A DNA stretch of 64,000 nt from positions 1,857,501 to 1,921,500 of the forward strand of contig NZ_CP021425.1 of assembly GCF_002162375.1 (NCBI RefSeq), given 5' to 3'. Each line of letters opens with the position of its first letter. The first letter of the stretch is position 1. Below are positions 45,650 to 55,144 of this stretch, in pieces. The translations under genes and the position numbers were made by a program. The notes below the pieces were generated by a model that saw only the letters and a program-made list of their open reading frames with translations, did no database searches and was not told the DNA's origin. The stretch comes from Oleiphilus messinensis (GTDB taxonomy: Bacteria; Pseudomonadota; Gammaproteobacteria; Pseudomonadales; Oleiphilaceae).

Positions 45650-46621
45650 TCAGGCTGTCGGCGTCATCCAGAATTTGTGCAGGCATCGGGCGGTCAACTC
45701 CGGTGATTCAATCATCGGCAGATGACCAATTCCTTTCAGAATCTTGCTTTGAGCATGGGGTATCAATTGCTCAAACAGGGCTACACAGCTGACATCAATA
45801 ATTCGATCCCGGTTGCCCCAGAGAATAAAAGTGGGGGTTTTTATCTTCATCAGAACTTCTTCTGTCGGGATAGCCGGGGTCAACATATCCTGAAATATCT
45901 TGCGGTGTACCGGGCGTCGATGCAACATATCCTTTGCAAGAACCGCAGGGAATGTCCGTGCCCATAATCCCTGGCTGCGATGAGTTGTGAACCGAAACAG
46001 TTTTTCTACATCGCGATAGGAATCGGGAATCAGTACATTGTCTCCGGTAACCAGGCCGTCTTCCATCGGGCTCCGGCTGTGGGTGGACACCCCGGCAGCG
46101 TTCATCAGTGTGAGGGTTTTTACCCCCTCAGGCCGTGCACTGGCAATGCCTGCGGCAATAGCACCGCCCATAGAACTGCCCACCCAATGAGCGGGGCCGA
46201 GGTGTAGCTTTTCATACCAATCCGCCAATCGATTGGCCTGTATTTCATAGCTGTAGCGTTGCGCTGCGCGAAAACTGCTCATGCCAAACCCCGGTAAATC
46301 CGGAATCAGCAAACGGTAACGACGCTTGAGCAGAGAAAAAACCATCGAAAGCCAGTTTTCCTTGCTGGCGCTGAAACCATGTAACAGGACAACCGGCTGA
46401 TGATTGCTACTGCCGATATCAAGGTATCGTATTCTATGGCCATCCACAAAAGCATCCCGGTTTTGAACCAAAGGCAATGCCCGAGTCAGCAGATCAACCA
46501 TTGAGAAAAAGGATGTTTTAGGTCGCCAGTTTTCCAATTCGTCTTGCGAACTGGCTGTTTTCGGGTGACTCAGATAATGTTTAGCGATAACGCCAGTTTG
46601 GCTGCGTGGTGCGGAATTCAT
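45650..46621 (-). CDS. Alpha/beta hydrolase
   Basis: A 323-residue cytoplasmic protein of the alpha/beta fold. The oxyanion motif is VLLHGFSASKENW, the nucleophile elbow is WVGSSMGGAIAAG, the acid lies in ILWGNRDRIIDV and the catalytic His in LKGIGHLPMIESPEL. Such enzymes cleave esters, lactones or C-C bonds. It is 82 bp downstream of a Baeyer-Villiger-type monooxygenase on the same strand, so it may hydrolyse the ester or lactone made by that enzyme. Confidence 0.88.
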   Translation of the reverse strand: MNSAPRSQTGVIAKHYLSHPKTASSQDELENWRPKTSFFSMVDLLTRALPLVQNRDAFVDGHRIRYLDIGSSNHQPVVLLHGFSASKENWLSMVFSLLKRRYRLLIPDLPGFGMSSFRAAQRYSYEIQANRLADWYEKLHLGPAHWVGSSMGGAIAAGIASARPEGVKTLTLMNAAGVSTHSRSPMEDGLVTGDNVLIPDSYRDVEKLFRFTTHRSQGLWARTFPAVLAKDMLHRRPVHRKIFQDMLTPAIPTEEVLMKIKTPTFILWGNRDRIIDVSCVALFEQLIPHAQSKILKGIGHLPMIESPELTARCLHKFWMTPTA

Positions 46622-46703
46622 CGTAACCTCCAGTTCCGGGGTGATGTTGCGGTTATCATCACCCCGAAAAATATTTTTTTTATCGTTTCTGTTTTACGTG
46701 TCT

Positions 46704-48263
46704 TTACGCATTGGCACTGCTTGCCAGAGCTGATTCAAAGGCCGTTTCGGCACTTACCGTACTGGCTGTATTGCGTTGCGTCACGCGGTAAGCCTTCAGG
46801 TCGAAATTCTTGGTTTGTTGTCTGAATTTCCAGGTGTAGCCTGGCCACAAGGTTGTGTTTTTACCGCTTACCGGATGAATATACCAGCTGTTACAGCTAC
46901 CTACATTCCAAACAGTGCCTTGTGTCTTGGCATCGATCTGGTTGTTGTAATCGTTCTGAATCGCTTCTTTGACGTCCAATGCCGCAATTTTGCGTTTGTC
47001 CATGATGGACAGCGCGCCCAGCACATATTCAATTTGGGATTCAATCATGTAGACCATTGAGCTGTGGCCCAGACCGGTGTTCGGTCCCATCAGGATATAA
47101 AAGTTAGGATAGCCCGCTACGGTTGTCCCTTTGTACGCTTGAGGGCCTTGATCCCAGGATTCGATAATATCTTTACCACCGCGACCAAAAATCATGTTGG
47201 CCGGAACGGGATCCGTGGCCTTGAAGCCGGTGCCGAAGATAATGGTGTCAACCTCATGCAGTTTACCGTCGCTGGTGATCACACCATTTTCGGTGACTTC
47301 CTGAATCCCGGTGGTAATCACATCCACATTCTGTTGTGACAGTGCCCGGTAGTAATCGTTGGAAATCAAAATACGCTTACAGCCTACCGTGTAGTCCGGC
47401 GTCACTTTTTTGCGCAGCTCAGGATCTTTTATTTCCGAGCGGATGTGGTTCAGTGCCCAGCGCTTGGCAAAGGCCATCAGTTTCGGGTTAATGGCGAATG
47501 CCGCTACCCGGCTTTCCAGCATGGTATAGATGGCCGCGCGCATCGCCCTTTGGGTACCAGGCAGGCGTTTGAATAAAAGCTGTTCTGCTTTGGTTATTTC
47601 TCGATCCGGCTTCGGCAGAATCCAGGGTGGCGTGCGCTGAAACAGTTTCAGCTCTTTCACCTGGCCTTGAATTTGCGGTACAAATTGAATCGCGGATGCG
47701 CCCGTTCCGATAACCGCTACTTTTTTGCCTGCCAGAGAATAGTCGTGTTCCCACTGTTGGGAGTGGAACATTTTGCCCTTGAACGTATCCAGACCTTTGA
47801 TAGTCGGGTACGCCGGCGTTGACAGGCCACCCATGCCCGAGACGACGACATCCGCGGTATAGGCATTGCCGTTGTGGTCGGTAATGTTCCAGCGGCAATT
47901 TTGTTCATCCCAATGCATAGCCTGAACCGCAGTATCGAACCGGATATGTGGGTTAATGCCATATTTTTGCGCGCAACCTTCCAGGTAACCCCGGATTTCC
48001 GGCTGTGGAGCGAACATACGGGTCCAGTTGGGGTTGGGTTCGAAAGAGTATGAGTACAGGTGGGATTGTACATCGCAGGCACAGCCTGGATAGTGATTTA
48101 CCCGCCATGTGCCGCCTACGCCAGATTCCTTCTCGATGACGATAAAATCATTCTCGCCCTGTTCCTTGAGTTTGATCGCCATGCCCAGACCAGCAAAGCC
48201 GGTGCCGATAATAATGACCCGGTGATGCTGCGCTGTAGAAGTAGTTTTTGGTAACGCCGACAT
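46704..48263 (-). CDS. Type I Baeyer-Villiger-like flavin monooxygenase
   Basis: A 519-residue FAD/NADPH enzyme. It has the FAD motif VIIIGTGFAGLGMAIKL, the NADPH motif VAVIGTGASAIQ, and the fingerprint FKGKMFHSQQW, matching F-x-G-x-x-x-H-x-x-x-W of Baeyer-Villiger monooxygenases. It likely inserts oxygen into ketones. ATG 48263 with AGAGGTTA is used; the open frame extends to 48572 but would cross the operator region. Divergent from a TetR regulator, and followed by a hydrolase. Confidence 0.88.
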   Translation of the reverse strand: MSALPKTTSTAQHHRVIIIGTGFAGLGMAIKLKEQGENDFIVIEKESGVGGTWRVNHYPGCACDVQSHLYSYSFEPNPNWTRMFAPQPEIRGYLEGCAQKYGINPHIRFDTAVQAMHWDEQNCRWNITDHNGNAYTADVVVSGMGGLSTPAYPTIKGLDTFKGKMFHSQQWEHDYSLAGKKVAVIGTGASAIQFVPQIQGQVKELKLFQRTPPWILPKPDREITKAEQLLFKRLPGTQRAMRAAIYTMLESRVAAFAINPKLMAFAKRWALNHIRSEIKDPELRKKVTPDYTVGCKRILISNDYYRALSQQNVDVITTGIQEVTENGVITSDGKLHEVDTIIFGTGFKATDPVPANMIFGRGGKDIIESWDQGPQAYKGTTVAGYPNFYILMGPNTGLGHSSMVYMIESQIEYVLGALSIMDKRKIAALDVKEAIQNDYNNQIDAKTQGTVWNVGSCNSWYIHPVSGKNTTLWPGYTWKFRQQTKNFDLKAYRVTQRNTASTVSAETAFESALASSANA

Positions 48264-48424
48264 AGAATTAACCTCTTTTCTCAACCACAAATGCGGTTCT
48301 GCTCGTGAGTTCATTTGATACTGTTTGTGTCGCTCTCTGTGTGCCCTGGTATTGAATTTGGTATTTGGCACGTTCACTTGATTGTTCAGAAAAGAGCATT
48401 GACTCAAATCAGTACATTTGTTTC

Positions 48425-48464
48425 GTATACAACTGTATACCCGTAACTGTATACAAGTGTATAC
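48425..48464. promoter_or_regulatory. Four GTATAC sites, probable TetR operator
   Basis: GTATAC occurs at 48425, 48435, 48449 and 48459 in two pairs with 10-base spacing. Each pair reads GTATACAACTGTATAC or GTATACAAGTGTATAC. The array lies between the divergent monooxygenase and TetR genes, so it is the likely binding site for the regulator. Confidence 0.7.
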
Positions 48465-48528
48465 TTTGGAGTCAAGAGTGTTATAATCAAAAAACCAAAA
48501 AAAATGAGATCGAATCAGAGAAGGCGGT

Positions 48529-49224
48529 ATGGCTGTAGTCAAATCAACTCGTGCACCCCGTGTGTCGGGCAAAAATCGTTTAATTAATGCTGCGCTTAAG
48601 CTATCGATGCAAACCCGGAGTATTCGAGCTCTGGGGTTGAGAGAATTGGCCCGGGAGGCGGGGTTGAACCCGAATACGTTCTATCGCCATTTTCGGGATC
48701 TGGATGAACTGGGGGTTTCTATTATTGGCACCCTGGTCGAACAGATCCGTCAGCCGTTACGGGATTTACGTCGTGAGGCTGCAGGCAGTGTGCTGGGGGA
48801 TGACTATGACCCGGGTGCCGCTGATCCGATGAAAGCGACCCTGAGGGCGCAGCAGGTCAATCGTGAAACGATTCGGCTGGTATTCGAATTTGCGCTGCAA
48901 AACGAAGCCGCCTTCCTGATGGGAGTGCAAGAGCTCCATGGAGCCTCACCGGTTCTGCGCAGAGCCCTGCGGGCGGTAATGGCGGATTTTGCTGACGACA
49001 TGGTGCAGGATATTAAAGACCTGAAGTTGATGGTACCGCTGGATGAAAAACGGATGCATCAGCTTTCGGAAATCGTCATTCGTAATATCTTCCAGTTATC
49101 ACTGGAGTATATTGAGTTTCCGGAACAGCGTCGGGCAATTTGTCAGCAAGCAGAATATATGGTGCTGTCATTATTGTCCGGGGCGATGATACTGAACCGT
49201 ATGGGGCCGGACTTGTTCCCCTGA
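48529..49224 (+). CDS. TetR family regulator
   Basis: A 231-residue regulator. The HTH is ALGLRELAREAGLNPNTFYRHFRDLDELG (about residues 35-62), with the Y-R-H-F signature of TetR proteins. The C-terminal half is a ligand-binding helical domain rich in Glu/Arg. It is divergent from the Baeyer-Villiger-type gene and separated from it by four GTATAC sites. It probably represses the catabolic pair until a ketone or related ligand is bound. Confidence 0.88.
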   Translation: MAVVKSTRAPRVSGKNRLINAALKLSMQTRSIRALGLRELAREAGLNPNTFYRHFRDLDELGVSIIGTLVEQIRQPLRDLRREAAGSVLGDDYDPGAADPMKATLRAQQVNRETIRLVFEFALQNEAAFLMGVQELHGASPVLRRALRAVMADFADDMVQDIKDLKLMVPLDEKRMHQLSEIVIRNIFQLSLEYIEFPEQRRAICQQAEYMVLSLLSGAMILNRMGPDLFP

Positions 49225-49325
49225 GATTTTGCCGTGTAAGTTACTTGCTATTTCAATTTCAAACTCGCGCTCTGTGTCGTGGCGTGATATAAACGGTCTC
49301 GATCCGGTGATTTGAAGAGGGAAAG

Positions 49326-50264
49326 ATGAAAGGCGCATTTTTAGACGGCAATAGTCTGGGATTGGATATCGATCAATCACGTCTTGAGGCGGTGCTAGAC
49401 CCGTTGGAAACCTATGAGCACACGGCACCAGAAGATGTTGTTTCCAGGTTGGCAGGTGTTGATATTGCTGTTGTCAATAAAGTTCAATTGAATGAAGCCC
49501 ATTTTGCACAGCTCCCTGATTTAAAAATGATTGCGGTCACCGCGACCGGGACGAATAACATTGATATGGCTGCGGCAGAAGCTCGTGGAATAAGGGTATA
49601 CAATGTTGAGCGGTATGGACGGCCCACTATCGTACAACACACTTTTTCCCTGATTCTTGCATTAGCGAACCGGCTTTTGGATTATGATTCCGATGTTCGA
49701 TCTGGCCACTGGAACAAGAGTGACATGTTTTGCCTCATGGGACATCCAATTGTCGAGCTTGATGGCAAGAAAATGGGCGTCGTCGGCTATGGTGATTTAG
49801 GCCAGGGTGTTGCCCGAATGGCAGAAGCGTTTGGCATGGATGTTATGATCGCCGCGAGGCCGGGGCAGTCTACGGACTCCGTTGATGGCTTACCCAGAGT
49901 ACCGCTCGACCAAATGCTGCCCAAAGTGGATGTTTTGTCCATTCACTGTTTATTGAGCCCTGAAACCCGGAACTTGATTGATGCCGCCGCGTTAGCGAAA
50001 ATGAAACAATCCGCGTTTTTAATTAACGTTGCCCGTGGTGGAATCGTCGATGAACTGGCGTTAGCGGATGCCCTTCGATCCGGTCGTCTGGCAGGGGCGG
50101 GGATTGACGTGTTGACCGAAGAGCCTCCTGTGCAGGGCAATGTGTTACTGGATCAAAGTATCCCAAATTTAATTGTCACACCCCATTGTGCCTGGGCAAG
50201 CAAAGAAGCTCGACAACGCTTACTGGAAAAAACGGCGGACAACATAGCGGCGTTTATAGGATAG
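49326..50264 (+). CDS. D-2-hydroxyacid dehydrogenase (glycerate dehydrogenase-like)
   Basis: A 312-residue NAD-dependent enzyme. The nucleotide motif is GVVGYGDLGQGVARMA; the catalytic Arg is in INVARGGIVDE, the Glu in GIDVLTEEPP and the His in VTPHCAW. These match glycerate/hydroxypyruvate reductases. The N-terminal substrate domain has ATGTNNIDMAAA. It reduces hydroxypyruvate or glyoxylate reversibly. It has its own ribosome site (GAGGGAAAG). Confidence 0.9.
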   Translation: MKGAFLDGNSLGLDIDQSRLEAVLDPLETYEHTAPEDVVSRLAGVDIAVVNKVQLNEAHFAQLPDLKMIAVTATGTNNIDMAAAEARGIRVYNVERYGRPTIVQHTFSLILALANRLLDYDSDVRSGHWNKSDMFCLMGHPIVELDGKKMGVVGYGDLGQGVARMAEAFGMDVMIAARPGQSTDSVDGLPRVPLDQMLPKVDVLSIHCLLSPETRNLIDAAALAKMKQSAFLINVARGGIVDELALADALRSGRLAGAGIDVLTEEPPVQGNVLLDQSIPNLIVTPHCAWASKEARQRLLEKTADNIAAFIG

Positions 50265-50319
50265 CGGTGTTGGCAGGCACACAATAAATCTGGGTGAATT
50301 CCTGGTTGGAGGTCAAGGC

Positions 50320-50742
50320 ATGTGGGTGCAACGGGAAGTAAAACTTCGTCCCTATCCTCGGGGATTCCATCTGGTCACTGAAGAGATCATTCGACAATTT
50401 CCTGAAATAAACCGGGTTAATGTGGGTGTATTCCATGTCTTCATAAAACATACCTCAGCCTCACTGACTATCAATGAAAACGCCGACCCCACAGTGCGTC
50501 AGGATTTCGAGCAGTTCTTCAATCGCTGTATCCCGGAAAATGAGCCCTACTACATTCATACCTATGAGGGACCCGATGACCTCCCTGCACACCTGAAAAG
50601 CAGTGTATTGGGATCGAATCTCACGATCCCTGTAACCAATGGCCACCTGAATATGGGAACCTGGCAGGGCATCTATCTCTGCGAACACCGCAATCGGGCC
50701 TCCGGACGGTCACTGGTGCTCACACTGATGGGAGATTCTTAG
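50320..50742 (+). CDS. YjbQ family protein (UPF0047)
   Basis: A 140-residue protein matching YjbQ: KHTSASLTINENADP, YYIHTYEGPDDLPAHLK, NGHLNMGTWQGIYLCEHR. The conserved His and acidic residues form the family metal site. Some members have secondary thiamine-phosphate synthase activity, but the true role is unsettled. It starts 56 bp after the dehydrogenase and may share its transcript. Confidence 0.9.
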   Translation: MWVQREVKLRPYPRGFHLVTEEIIRQFPEINRVNVGVFHVFIKHTSASLTINENADPTVRQDFEQFFNRCIPENEPYYIHTYEGPDDLPAHLKSSVLGSNLTIPVTNGHLNMGTWQGIYLCEHRNRASGRSLVLTLMGDS

Positions 50743-50985
50743 CAGATTTATTCTTGTAACAACGCACCGTTCCCCACACAACTTGGAACGGGTGGTGCCA
50801 ATAGTTGTTCCTCTTCTCATTACTCCTCATGCCAAAATAAACTTTGTGGCAAAAATCACGATGTTTTCTATGCTTTATGTTGATCTATTGACTCATCTTG
50901 GTGCGATCCAGAAGGCGGGTTAATTTCGGGTTACGGGTTTGTGCAGACAGACATCGCGCTTGTAAAACGGACACAGCAAAAGCGA

Positions 50986-52062
50986 ATGAATAATAGAATT
51001 AACTATATTGATATCGCAAAAGGAATTTCGATTGCTTTGGTTGCTTTGCATCATAGCCAGCTAAAATCATACTTTCTCGAAATAATTGAGCCGATGTCAC
51101 TTTTTAGAATGCCTCTCTTTTTCTTTTTAAGCGGCATTTTTTTTTCCTATGTTTTGTTACCTAAAGTATTTTTGTTGCGAAAAGCTGAAGCACTTTTAAA
51201 ACCATACTTCTTTGTGCTCATAGTACTCTTTCTTTGCAGTTTTTTATCGGGAGAAAATGCACTGATATGGAAGTTGAAAGGGATTTTCTACGGCAATGGG
51301 GATACGATCAGATGGAGTGCACTGTGGTTTTTAACACACCTGTTTGCTTTGTATGCGTTTGGTTATTGTCTGTTTTACTTTTTTCGTTTTGGTTGTTTGA
51401 GCTTTAGGCTGCAAGTGGCTGTTCTCTTTTGCTTCCTTGCAGTTGGTTCATTGTTTGTGGAGTATTTTTGGTATAGATCCATTAATATTTACGATTTTTC
51501 CATGGAGCTGCCAGGGCTTCCGTTCTCTCTAGACATTCTCTTAATTTCATCGCCTTATTTTATCCTGGGTTATCTGCTGAAAGATAAAGTATTGAATTTT
51601 AGGCCTAACCTGCCTTTTCTTATTTTTTTTATAGGCTTATTTCTCTGCCTGACTTCTTTTAGTGATGCATATATTGATTTGAACAAAAGAATTTACGTAA
51701 ATCCTATTGTCGCACCCATTGGAGCATTTTTAGGCATATATATCGTTTTATCCTGTGCCTGGTTTTTTTCTAAAGTTGATTGGTTAAAATTGATTTTTAT
51801 TCGGTTGGGTACTGCGAGTCTTTTTATTCTTATTTTCCATCACTTTATTGAATATAACCTATTCACTTTCTTATCCGTTGGCGTAGCAGGCGACAACAAT
51901 CTGCTGATAGTTTCGGTTTTGTCTTATTTGCTAAGTATTTCCATTCCATTACTTATCAAAAAAATTGTGGAAGGAAATGAGTTATTGTCGCTTGCGTTCT
52001 TTCCGTTTAAATCAAAACGGGTATTCAAGCGAACTTTCCCCATACGCAGTCAAGCAAACTAG
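50986..52062 (+). CDS. Acyltransferase 3 family membrane protein
   Basis: A 358-residue membrane protein with about ten helices. The N-terminus MNNRINYIDIAKGISIALVALHH contains the family Asp and His, and RMPLFFFLSGIFF is the second signature. Members O-acetylate surface polysaccharides or lipids. The gene is markedly AT-rich compared with its neighbours and stands alone, so it was probably acquired horizontally. The ATG at 50986 fits the family N-terminus; a GTG at 50941 is also in frame. Confidence 0.8.
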   Translation: MNNRINYIDIAKGISIALVALHHSQLKSYFLEIIEPMSLFRMPLFFFLSGIFFSYVLLPKVFLLRKAEALLKPYFFVLIVLFLCSFLSGENALIWKLKGIFYGNGDTIRWSALWFLTHLFALYAFGYCLFYFFRFGCLSFRLQVAVLFCFLAVGSLFVEYFWYRSINIYDFSMELPGLPFSLDILLISSPYFILGYLLKDKVLNFRPNLPFLIFFIGLFLCLTSFSDAYIDLNKRIYVNPIVAPIGAFLGIYIVLSCAWFFSKVDWLKLIFIRLGTASLFILIFHHFIEYNLFTFLSVGVAGDNNLLIVSVLSYLLSISIPLLIKKIVEGNELLSLAFFPFKSKRVFKRTFPIRSQAN

Positions 52063-52122
52063 TGCTAAGTAACTATTTGGTGGAAAAAATACCGGCCTTT
52101 CCTATGCTTAACATGGGGATGT

Positions 52123-55089
52123 GTGCGCGTTGATCCAATTTTTTGGTCGCGGGCATTATGTGATTATTTGGGCCGGATGGTGGTTTACGGATTCTGCGCA
52201 ATGAAAATGCCGATTTATTCACCTTTGGTGATTAAGTTTTTTGTCAAAGCGGCCTTACCGGTCTTTGTGTTACTTGTTGCCGCAAATCTGATTTTTCTGG
52301 ATATCAAAAGCGAAGAAACAAAGACGCTTTATATCGAGCAATTCACCGATCAGACTAATCTGCTTGCCAATCAATTGTCTATTCCTATCTGGTCTCTGGA
52401 TCGTCAGACCTCCCATGCCATTCTTGAGGGCATGCTGGAGGATGACGGGGTTCGCTGTGTGGTTCTGGATGAATTTGAAACCTACAAAGAAACCATTCGG
52501 CATCGCTTTGAGGCGGGGAGTTGCGAGAATCTTTCGTTGTTTGGTCAGCCCTTGGAGGAGCAAAGTAATACACACTCGATCATGGCTGACATTGAGTTTG
52601 ATTTTGATGGAGAGGCGATCAAAATCGGTCGCGTAAAAATGATCATCGATCTTTCCACAGTGAATCGGCAGCTCTATGCAACCGCGAAAAAAGAAATGAT
52701 CTTCTTTTTTCTCTACGTCATGATCTTTATGGTTGGCTTTCATTTTGCGTTTAACGCAACAGTACTTCGGCCTTTGAATAAGGTTAAAGAATCGATATTA
52801 CATTATCAGCAAACCGGTGAGCGGCAGGACGTGGACTGGAGCTCGAATGATGAATTGGGCCGTGTCATCGAGCATTTTAATGACAACCAGCGCCGGGCAG
52901 GGCAGTTCGAAGAAGAGTTGCGTGAGAAAAACCGGCGTTTGGATACCGCACTCAAAGAAGAAGAAAACGCTCGAAATACCGCAGAAATGGCGACTCAGGC
53001 AAAAAGCGAATTCCTGGCCAATATGAGTCATGAGATCCGCACACCTATCAATGCCATTCTGGGCTTGTCACAATTATTGTCAAAAACCCGCCTGGATTCA
53101 AAGCAATCCGGTTATTTGAAACACATGGTTAACTCTGCAAGTGTACTCTTGGAAATTATCAATGACATCCTTGATTTTTCCAAGATTGAAGCCGGAAAGC
53201 TGGAGATAGAAAGCGCAGTATTTGATTTATTCGCGTTGATTGACCGCTTGGCCGATGTGCACTCTCACGGAGCCGCGGAAAAAAACCTGAATTTAAGTTT
53301 TAGTGTCGATCCCAAGCTTCCTCGTTGGTTGATCAGTGACGAGATCCGGTTGAGTCAGGTGATGTTGAATCTCATCTCCAATGCAATCAAATTTACACAG
53401 TCAGGCTATGTGAAAGTGGAATTGAATTGCCTTGAGTTGGATGAGTCCAATGCCCATGTTGAAGTCATGGTTCGGGATAGTGGTATTGGAATCAATCCAA
53501 AGCAGCAGGAGCGGTTGTTTCAGTCGTTCACTCAGGCAGATGGGTCTACAACTCGAAAGTATGGCGGTACCGGACTGGGTCTTGCGATTAGTCAAAGTAT
53601 CATCAAGCAAATGGGGGGCGAGATTTCGATCGAGAGTGCGGAAGGAGAAGGCAGTACTTTTTCATTTGATCTTGATTTGAAGTGGGAACAACGCTCGAGA
53701 GACCCTTGGTATGATCAACTGACCACCAATATCGCCCTGATTGTTGTGGGTAAGAGTAGTAACGTAAATGCTATCTCGACCTGCTTTCGGCAAACCAATG
53801 CCAAAGTTTTTATTTTGCCCGGTAAAGACGAAGCGTTGCCCAGAATAGATTCGCTGTCCGAGTTGGGCTTTCAAATTGCCTTGTTCTGGGATTATGCCTC
53901 GACAGAAAGCACAATATTGGAAGTGGAAGAATTATTCCGGGAGCGTTGTGCGGTCATTATTCCGATTCTGGATTTGAAAGAACTGGAGGGTGTCCAGAGT
54001 CAGCTGGACTCCATGGGTTACCCCTTGCCACTTTTGAAACCGGCAACGCCCGGGCGTGTAGGGGAGGTTATGGAACGTTGCATCCCTGACCTGGAGTTTA
54101 AGGCCACAAAATCAGGAAAGCCAAAAGTGTCTGAGGTCAGAGCGCCTTCAACCGCTCAAAACCTCGCCGGGCCACCTCGTTTGAGCCCGATGAATCAGCA
54201 GGGTGTTCCGTCTTTTGCTGGCAATCGAATTTTGTTGGTGGAAGATAACGAAGTCAATCAGGTTGTCGCTTGTGAGATGCTGGAGCTAACCGGTGCGAAT
54301 GTGCATATCGCAGAAAATGGTCAGGTCGGGGTCGATTTTCTCAAGGAATCCGGTGACTCGGTCGATCTGGTATTAATGGATTTGCATATGCCGGTATTGG
54401 ACGGGCTGGGGGCCACAAAAGCCATTCGTGAGGACTTGAAACTTGATTTGCCGATCGTCGCGTTGACAGCAAATGCGACAACCAAGGATCGAATGACTTG
54501 TCTTGAATCGGGTATGAATGATTTTCTGTCAAAACCTATCGACGGTGAGCGCCTTTATGCTGTCATCGGCCAGTTTATAAAAAGCAAAGTGGCTGAGCTG
54601 GCTCAGCTTCAGAGTATCGGTCCGGAAGAATCGGAGGCAGGTGCAGTGCCTGAAGCCCCGGTTCAAGTGCCGGCGCAGATTGGAGGCGCTGGAAATACCA
54701 AGGACCATGCCATGTCGTTGAGTTATTCCGGCGAGCTGATTGAAATGGATGATGTTCGTAAACGTTTTGGTACCCAAATAAAAATATTTCCTAAAATTGT
54801 GGAGAGTTTTATCAAGAGCTTTTCTGATTTCGAAGACCAGTTTGAACAATCAAATGCCTCTGAGGATCTTGAAGAAATGTATCGTTTGGCGCATTCTCTC
54901 AAAGGTGGCGCAGCAAACATTGGTGCTCGCAAACTTTCAGAACTGGCTGCGGAACTCCAGGATCGCTTGAAAACACCAGAAGATATTCGTCCTGCACTGG
55001 AGTGGGCACCATGGGTTATCGATTGCTTGCGTAAAACTATTGCGGAAGCAGAAAGTCTGGTTTCGGACACCGTTATCAAAACTCCCTGA
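52123..55089 (+). CDS. Hybrid sensor histidine kinase with REC and Hpt domains
   Basis: A 988-residue protein. TM1 lies near residues 30-55, a periplasmic sensor follows, TM2 near 190-212, then HAMP. HisKA has [14 protein letters not shown] with the phospho-His at residue 303. HATPase motifs are NLISNAIKF and [11 protein letters not shown] weak pseudo-receiver follows, then a true receiver ([10 protein letters not shown], Asp753) and a C-terminal Hpt domain ([12 protein letters not shown], His924). This is a BarA/RetS-like phosphorelay. GTG 52123 has GGGGAT upstream; ATG 52201 is equally possible. The partner regulator is not nearby. Confidence 0.9.
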   Translation: MRVDPIFWSRALCDYLGRMVVYGFCAMKMPIYSPLVIKFFVKAALPVFVLLVAANLIFLDIKSEETKTLYIEQFTDQTNLLANQLSIPIWSLDRQTSHAILEGMLEDDGVRCVVLDEFETYKETIRHRFEAGSCENLSLFGQPLEEQSNTHSIMADIEFDFDGEAIKIGRVKMIIDLSTVNRQLYATAKKEMIFFFLYVMIFMVGFHFAFNATVLRPLNKVKESILHYQQTGERQDVDWSSNDELGRVIEHFNDNQRRAGQFEEELREKNRRLDTALKEEENARNTAEMATQAKSEFLANMSHEIRTPINAILGLSQLLSKTRLDSKQSGYLKHMVNSASVLLEIINDILDFSKIEAGKLEIESAVFDLFALIDRLADVHSHGAAEKNLNLSFSVDPKLPRWLISDEIRLSQVMLNLISNAIKFTQSGYVKVELNCLELDESNAHVEVMVRDSGIGINPKQQERLFQSFTQADGSTTRKYGGTGLGLAISQSIIKQMGGEISIESAEGEGSTFSFDLDLKWEQRSRDPWYDQLTTNIALIVVGKSSNVNAISTCFRQTNAKVFILPGKDEALPRIDSLSELGFQIALFWDYASTESTILEVEELFRERCAVIIPILDLKELEGVQSQLDSMGYPLPLLKPATPGRVGEVMERCIPDLEFKATKSGKPKVSEVRAPSTAQNLAGPPRLSPMNQQGVPSFAGNRILLVEDNEVNQVVACEMLELTGANVHIAENGQVGVDFLKESGDSVDLVLMDLHMPVLDGLGATKAIREDLKLDLPIVALTANATTKDRMTCLESGMNDFLSKPIDGERLYAVIGQFIKSKVAELAQLQSIGPEESEAGAVPEAPVQVPAQIGGAGNTKDHAMSLSYSGELIEMDDVRKRFGTQIKIFPKIVESFIKSFSDFEDQFEQSNASEDLEEMYRLAHSLKGGAANIGARKLSELAAELQDRLKTPEDIRPALEWAPWVIDCLRKTIAEAESLVSDTVIKTP

Positions 55090-55144
55090 CTGGATCTTTC
55101 GTTTGTAACGGAAGGGGAAAATGGAACGCCTCGTTTAACAGACA

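Noticed and set aside
46704-48572. Extended start of the monooxygenase at 48572
   Set aside because: The extra 103 residues run across the GTATAC operator and overlap the TetR gene; ATG 48263 with AGAGGTTA fits the family.
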